A stretch of 64,000 nt of DNA from Stomorhina lunata (taxonomy: Eukaryota > Arthropoda > Insecta > Diptera > Rhiniidae). The number at the start of each line of letters is the position of its first letter. Positions within the stretch are counted from its first letter, which is position 1. The DNA lies in contig OW121741.1 of the NCBI GenBank assembly GCA_933228675.1, forward strand, positions 113,904,123-113,968,122. The letters are read 5' to 3'. Position numbers and translations under genes: made by a program. Under the pieces are notes generated by a model. It was given only the letters and a program-made list of their open reading frames with translations, ran no database searches and had not been told where the DNA came from. This document shows, one piece after another, positions 60,421 through 64,000 of the stretch.

Positions 60421-60728
60421 TGTGGGAAGTGAAGGAAGATTGTGGGAAGTGAAGGAAGATGAAAACTGAAAAATGCTTGTGCTTTACTTGTGGTTTATGA
60501 ATACAAATCTGAAAGATTTTGTTTGTAAAATAAGTAATAATGCGAGGTTTTCGATCTGTCTAAATTGGGGATACTCCTCTTGAAGCGATCACGTAATTAA
60601 CCATCGAAACGCGTCGAAGAATTTTGGTTTCTCCACAAACATTTTTTGGCTTTTTGCCAATAAATTGGTCTGTTATATTAATAAATAAATGTAACAGGTT
60701 TGGGATGAAATACGAATACTCTTTCTTT
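60421..60728. other. non-repetitive insert inside array G
   Basis: About 308 bp of higher-complexity sequence interrupts the array. It begins with a perfect tandem duplication of a 20-mer (TGTGGGAAGTGAAGGAAGAT at 60421-60440 and 60441-60460). No transposon ends, no target duplication and no recognisable protein were found. Confidence 0.7.
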
Positions 60729-61735
60729 TTGAAAAATTTTTCTATAGAAAATTATTTTACCAAAAATTTTTCTATAGAAAATTATTTTACCAAAAATTTT
60801 TTTATAGAAAATTTTCTACCAACAATTTTTTTAAACAAAAATTTTTGGTAAAAAAAAAATTATAGAAAACTTTTGAATCAGCAAAATTTTTCTATAGAAA
60901 ATTTTTGTATCAAAAATAATTTTTATTGAAAACTTTTCTACAGAAAAATATTTTTTTATCAATAATTTTTTTGTAGAAAATTATTTGATCGAAAATTTTT
61001 CTACAGGAAAATGTTTTTATAGAAAAATTTTTTAAAGGATTTTTTTTTATCAATAATTTTTCTATAGAAATTTATTTATTGAAAATTTTTCTATGAAAAA
61101 ATATTTTTATCAAAAATTTTTATATGAAAATATATTCTTATCTAAAATTTTCACAGAAAAATATTTTTATTGAAAATTTTTTTATAAAAAATAATTTTTA
61201 TGGAAAATTTTTCTTATAAAAAAATTTTTTGCAAAAAAATTTTGTATAAAATCTTTTGGTAAATAAAATTTCAAACATTTATGAAAAATTTTTATAAACA
61301 ATTCTTCTATAGAAAATTTTTGTGTAAAAAAAATTTTGCAACAAAAAACTATTTCTATCGAAAATTTTTCTATACAGAAAAATATTTCTGTCTAAAATTT
61401 TTCTGTAGAAAAATAATTAACCAAAACTTTTTCTACAGAAAAAAATGTTATCAAAATTTTTTTTGTGCAAAAATATTTTAATCAAAATTATTTTATAGAG
61501 AAATATTTTTATCGAAAATTTTTCAAGAGAAAAATTTTTTTGTCGAAAATTTTTTTATAGAAAGATTTTTTTATCAAAAAATTTTTTTAATGAAAATTTT
61601 TCTATGAAAATATTTTTTTATTGAAAATTTTCCTATGAAAAAATATTTTTATCAAAAATTTTTCTATGAAAATATTTTTATCGAAAAATTTTTAATAAAA
61701 AATAATTTTTATCGAAAAATTTCCAGAGAAAAATT
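60729..61735 (+). repeat. 30 bp tandem array G, right part, diverged
   Basis: The array resumes with AAAATTTTTCTATAGAAAAT then TATTTTACC units and decays rightwards into variants with TTTTTATCAAAAATTTTTCT. It ends near 61735. Confidence 0.88.
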
Positions 61736-63417
61736 TCTAAAAAATATGTATAAAATTGTTTAATATAAGAATTTAATTCTATTTCGAAAAATATTCCCAA
61801 TTCGGTAACATTTATTTTAAACAAGTTTTGCAAAAATAATAGTGTCGTGTCAACAGTATTTGAGATCATATATCTTTGTTATCTCGAACCACGTATTTTG
61901 TTGCTATAAATTGGATTTTGTTTTGTTTCCGGTATATTTTGTTTTTTTATTTTATTTAACAAATCGACACTAACCGACTTTGCTAACATCCAAATCCCAA
62001 CTGAATGCTTTTAATACTAATTTTCACTAGTTTCATTAATGATTGTCATATTTACTAAAATAACAAAAAGTCTTCGGCTACTGGTGGTATGGGTTGCCTA
62101 CGTCTGGTTATAATATATGCATTTAGGTACGTATGATATATAACATTCCAAACACAATTAGAAATTACTCATACGTACACGAACATCTAAATCTGATGTA
62201 CTGAAATTTTACTATTTTGTACAAAAATGAACTAAAAATTGGCAAAAAAAACTATTCACTTATTTATGAATTACTAATATGTCACTAAACTGTGGTTAAA
62301 TTTCAAATAAAAAAAACTATTTTCCGATTTACATAGAAATATTTATTTTTTTAATAGATAACTACAATGTCTGCCTTTATTTAGTACAAAAAAAATTTTT
62401 TGGCGAATGTCTTAATTTTATTAATATTTTTGTTTTGAAATATGTCTACATGTTCGGTATGTTTTTCGCCTTTATGTTTATAAATCATATTTCAAATTAA
62501 ATACGCACCATTTAACATTCAAGGATGTTTATCAAACAAACATAGCGAAAAATATTCAAACTCAGCATAAATTTACACATATATCATATATACATATACT
62601 ATAGACATTTCTAAAGTGTTGGATAGATAAAATGTCAAGCCAGAAAACATTTTACCAAAAATACCACATGACTCCATTGTTGAAAATAACAACAAACTAA
62701 AACTAACAATCATCATTGGCATGGAAAAGGATGAAATGATCTATCAATGAATATAAAAAAGTCTATATTGGAATTTTCATCTATATAAAGTGTTTATTAG
62801 CTTTTCGCATTTCAAACGCGGTACATGTTATATTGATAGTTTGGTAAAATAGTTTGGAAGGATATTTATAGGTATTCTTATATGTGTGTGAATTTTTTAA
62901 TGGAAATAGTATTACTATAACTGTATTAGCGATGTGTGTGAGAGGAAATATCTACTGTACTTTCACTAGTAAAATGTTTGAAATGTATTTATATTAAAAA
63001 CAAGTGGAAATCAAAATTTGCAAAATTTAACAAAACTTAAAATTGTTACAAAATTGTAATAAATGCAAATAACTTTTTACTATTATGATATATAACAGTA
63101 ATTAAAAAAAACTTCTGATTGGAAATATTAAAAATTTCGAATTGTTTAATATTAATATTATACACCTAAAACAGGCTGCAATATTCATTTTTATCAATAG
63201 TAATTACTTTTTGGGTTATTTTTATTAATAAAGATTATAATTGGATAAATGCTCCTATGGTCCTTTGAAGTAAATAATGAATCAAGCTGATTTCTGATAT
63301 TCTATTCCGAAATAAAGCGTATTCCTAAAAAGGTTATCTGCATCGATCGAAATAAATTGGAGGGTAAGTCAAAAACTTCCAATCTGCTATTCTAAATAGT
63401 TTTTAATCGGTCGTAAA
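61736..63417. other. AT-rich intergenic spacer
   Basis: Unique AT-rich sequence with no gene recognised. Base composition changes abruptly at about 63418. Confidence 0.5.
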
Positions 63418-63419
63418 AA

Positions 63420-63935
63420 ATGATGGAAGATTATGGCCTCGATTTCCCCACTGCCCTTGTACGCGATGGTGTGTCATCTAAGGAGGAGATCCTAGAGCTC
63501 CTTAGACTCAGCAACCCCAATCTTCCTGTCCATGATTGGAGGGTAGTAAAGGTTTCTGAGCCTAAGGATTCTCTTAGAAGGATCACTGTTGTCCTGACCC
63601 AGGAATCCCTGGAGCCACTTCGGCAGATGCGTTGGAAGATTCTCTACGGTTTCGAGAAAATCATCCTACATGTCTACCGAGGTGACGACAAGGGTCCCGA
63701 AAAGCAGGATGACAGTGTACCGGATACCCTCACCAAGGACGACGTACCTTCCGGTTCATCTGCTCCTCCCACTTCCCAGCTGAGCCCAGGCTCCCTGAGT
63801 ATTGTGGATGAGGAGATGGACGAGGAATTGGACGAGGAAGCCCTCCTGAACCCCGATCTAGACGACGAGGATCAGGATGACTTCAACGTCACGGTTATCC
63901 CCCTCTTCGAGAATGATGAAGATTACTCAAATTAA
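63420..63935 (+). CDS. non-LTR retrotransposon ORF1 protein, C-terminal part
   Basis: 171 codons, markedly GC-richer than the rest of the window. Residues about 18-88 (EEILELLRLSNPNLPVHDWR to ILYGFEKIILHVYR) resemble the domain at the C-terminal end of insect retrotransposon ORF1 proteins, annotated as DUF4780 as I recall. A Pro/Ser linker and a highly acidic tail (DEEMDEELDEE, NPDLDDEDQDD) follow. There is no CCHC zinc knuckle. An in-frame stop precedes the ATG by two codons and composition shifts exactly here, so the element is probably 5'-truncated and the ATG may be fortuitous. ORF2 begins inside its last codons, overlapping by 23 bp, which supports the retrotransposon reading. Confidence 0.75.
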   Translation: MMEDYGLDFPTALVRDGVSSKEEILELLRLSNPNLPVHDWRVVKVSEPKDSLRRITVVLTQESLEPLRQMRWKILYGFEKIILHVYRGDDKGPEKQDDSVPDTLTKDDVPSGSSAPPTSQLSPGSLSIVDEEMDEELDEEALLNPDLDDEDQDDFNVTVIPLFENDEDYSN

Positions 63936-64000
63936 TCTTCATCATTCTAAAGCGGCCTCAGCCGCCCTGCTCCTTCGCGTTTCCGAACGCAAGGAGGAGC
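63913..64000 (+). CDS. non-LTR retrotransposon ORF2 (endonuclease/RT), start only, cut by right edge
   Basis: The frame opens ATG ATG AAG and reads through QINLHHSKAASAALLLR to the window edge. An N-L-x-H-(S/C)-K-A-A-S/T-x-x-L string is the typical beginning of the AP-type endonuclease domain in Jockey-superfamily-like insect elements. It overlaps ORF1 by 23 bp in another frame. The remaining ~1000 codons would lie outside the window. Confidence 0.75.
   Translation, partial: MMKITQINLHHSKAASAALLLRVSERKEE

Overview
This is an AT-rich piece of nuclear DNA from an insect, most likely a brachyceran (probably calyptrate) fly. The supporting evidence is the pair of secreted low-complexity genes with 54-61 bp introns and AATAAA signals, together with tRNA-derived SINEs, Helitron, piggyBac-type and Transib elements and non-LTR retrotransposon pieces. 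No species-diagnostic gene was recognised, so the taxonomic call is inference. There are only two likely host genes. Most of the rest is transposons and tandem arrays of 29-31 bp units.

Layout. 1-2437: a Helitron-like element on the minus strand, cut by the left edge and built of ~572 bp tandem units. 2438-7225: arrays of a 29 bp unit in opposite orientations, with a complete piggyBac-like element (5418-6672) inside one of them. 7553-8468: host gene 1 (secreted, two exons). 8636-11985: a 30 bp array ending in about 60 almost identical units. 12640-14052: a TA-flanked inverted-repeat element. 15540-17445: an inverted duplication holding a tRNA-SINE, then a region with five copies of a 13 bp motif. 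17668-19306: a second piggyBac-like element. 21009-23330: host gene 2, a longer paralogue of gene 1. 23742-27920 and 29337-30948: 31 bp arrays.

32115-33205: a non-autonomous Helitron with all the hallmark ends. 33480-34215: a diverged reversed copy of the first piggyBac-like family. 35358-41745: two copies of a dispersed repeat, with a second full SINE copy between them. 41741-43775: reverse transcriptase remnants and an 18 bp minisatellite. 45848-51388: a full-length Transib transposon with CACAGTG termini, a GGTCG target duplication, ~1.3 kb near-identical terminal inverted repeats and a transposase reading frame broken twice. 51556-54112, 55831-57925 and 59466-61735: three further arrays. 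63418-64000: a GC-rich non-LTR retrotransposon with overlapping ORF1 and ORF2, cut by the right edge.

The two host genes share a plan: signal peptide, PAG-x-x-Y repeats, phase-1 intron, Gly/Leu segment, VII-NN-x-PP segment and a two-cysteine C-terminal module. They are probably an old tandem duplicate pair of secreted structural proteins, now separated by transposons and arrays. The most unusual feature is the arrays. Seven different sequences, about a quarter of the window, share one architecture: two A-run/T-run blocks per 29-31 bp, separated alternately by CTATAG-like and family-specific linkers.
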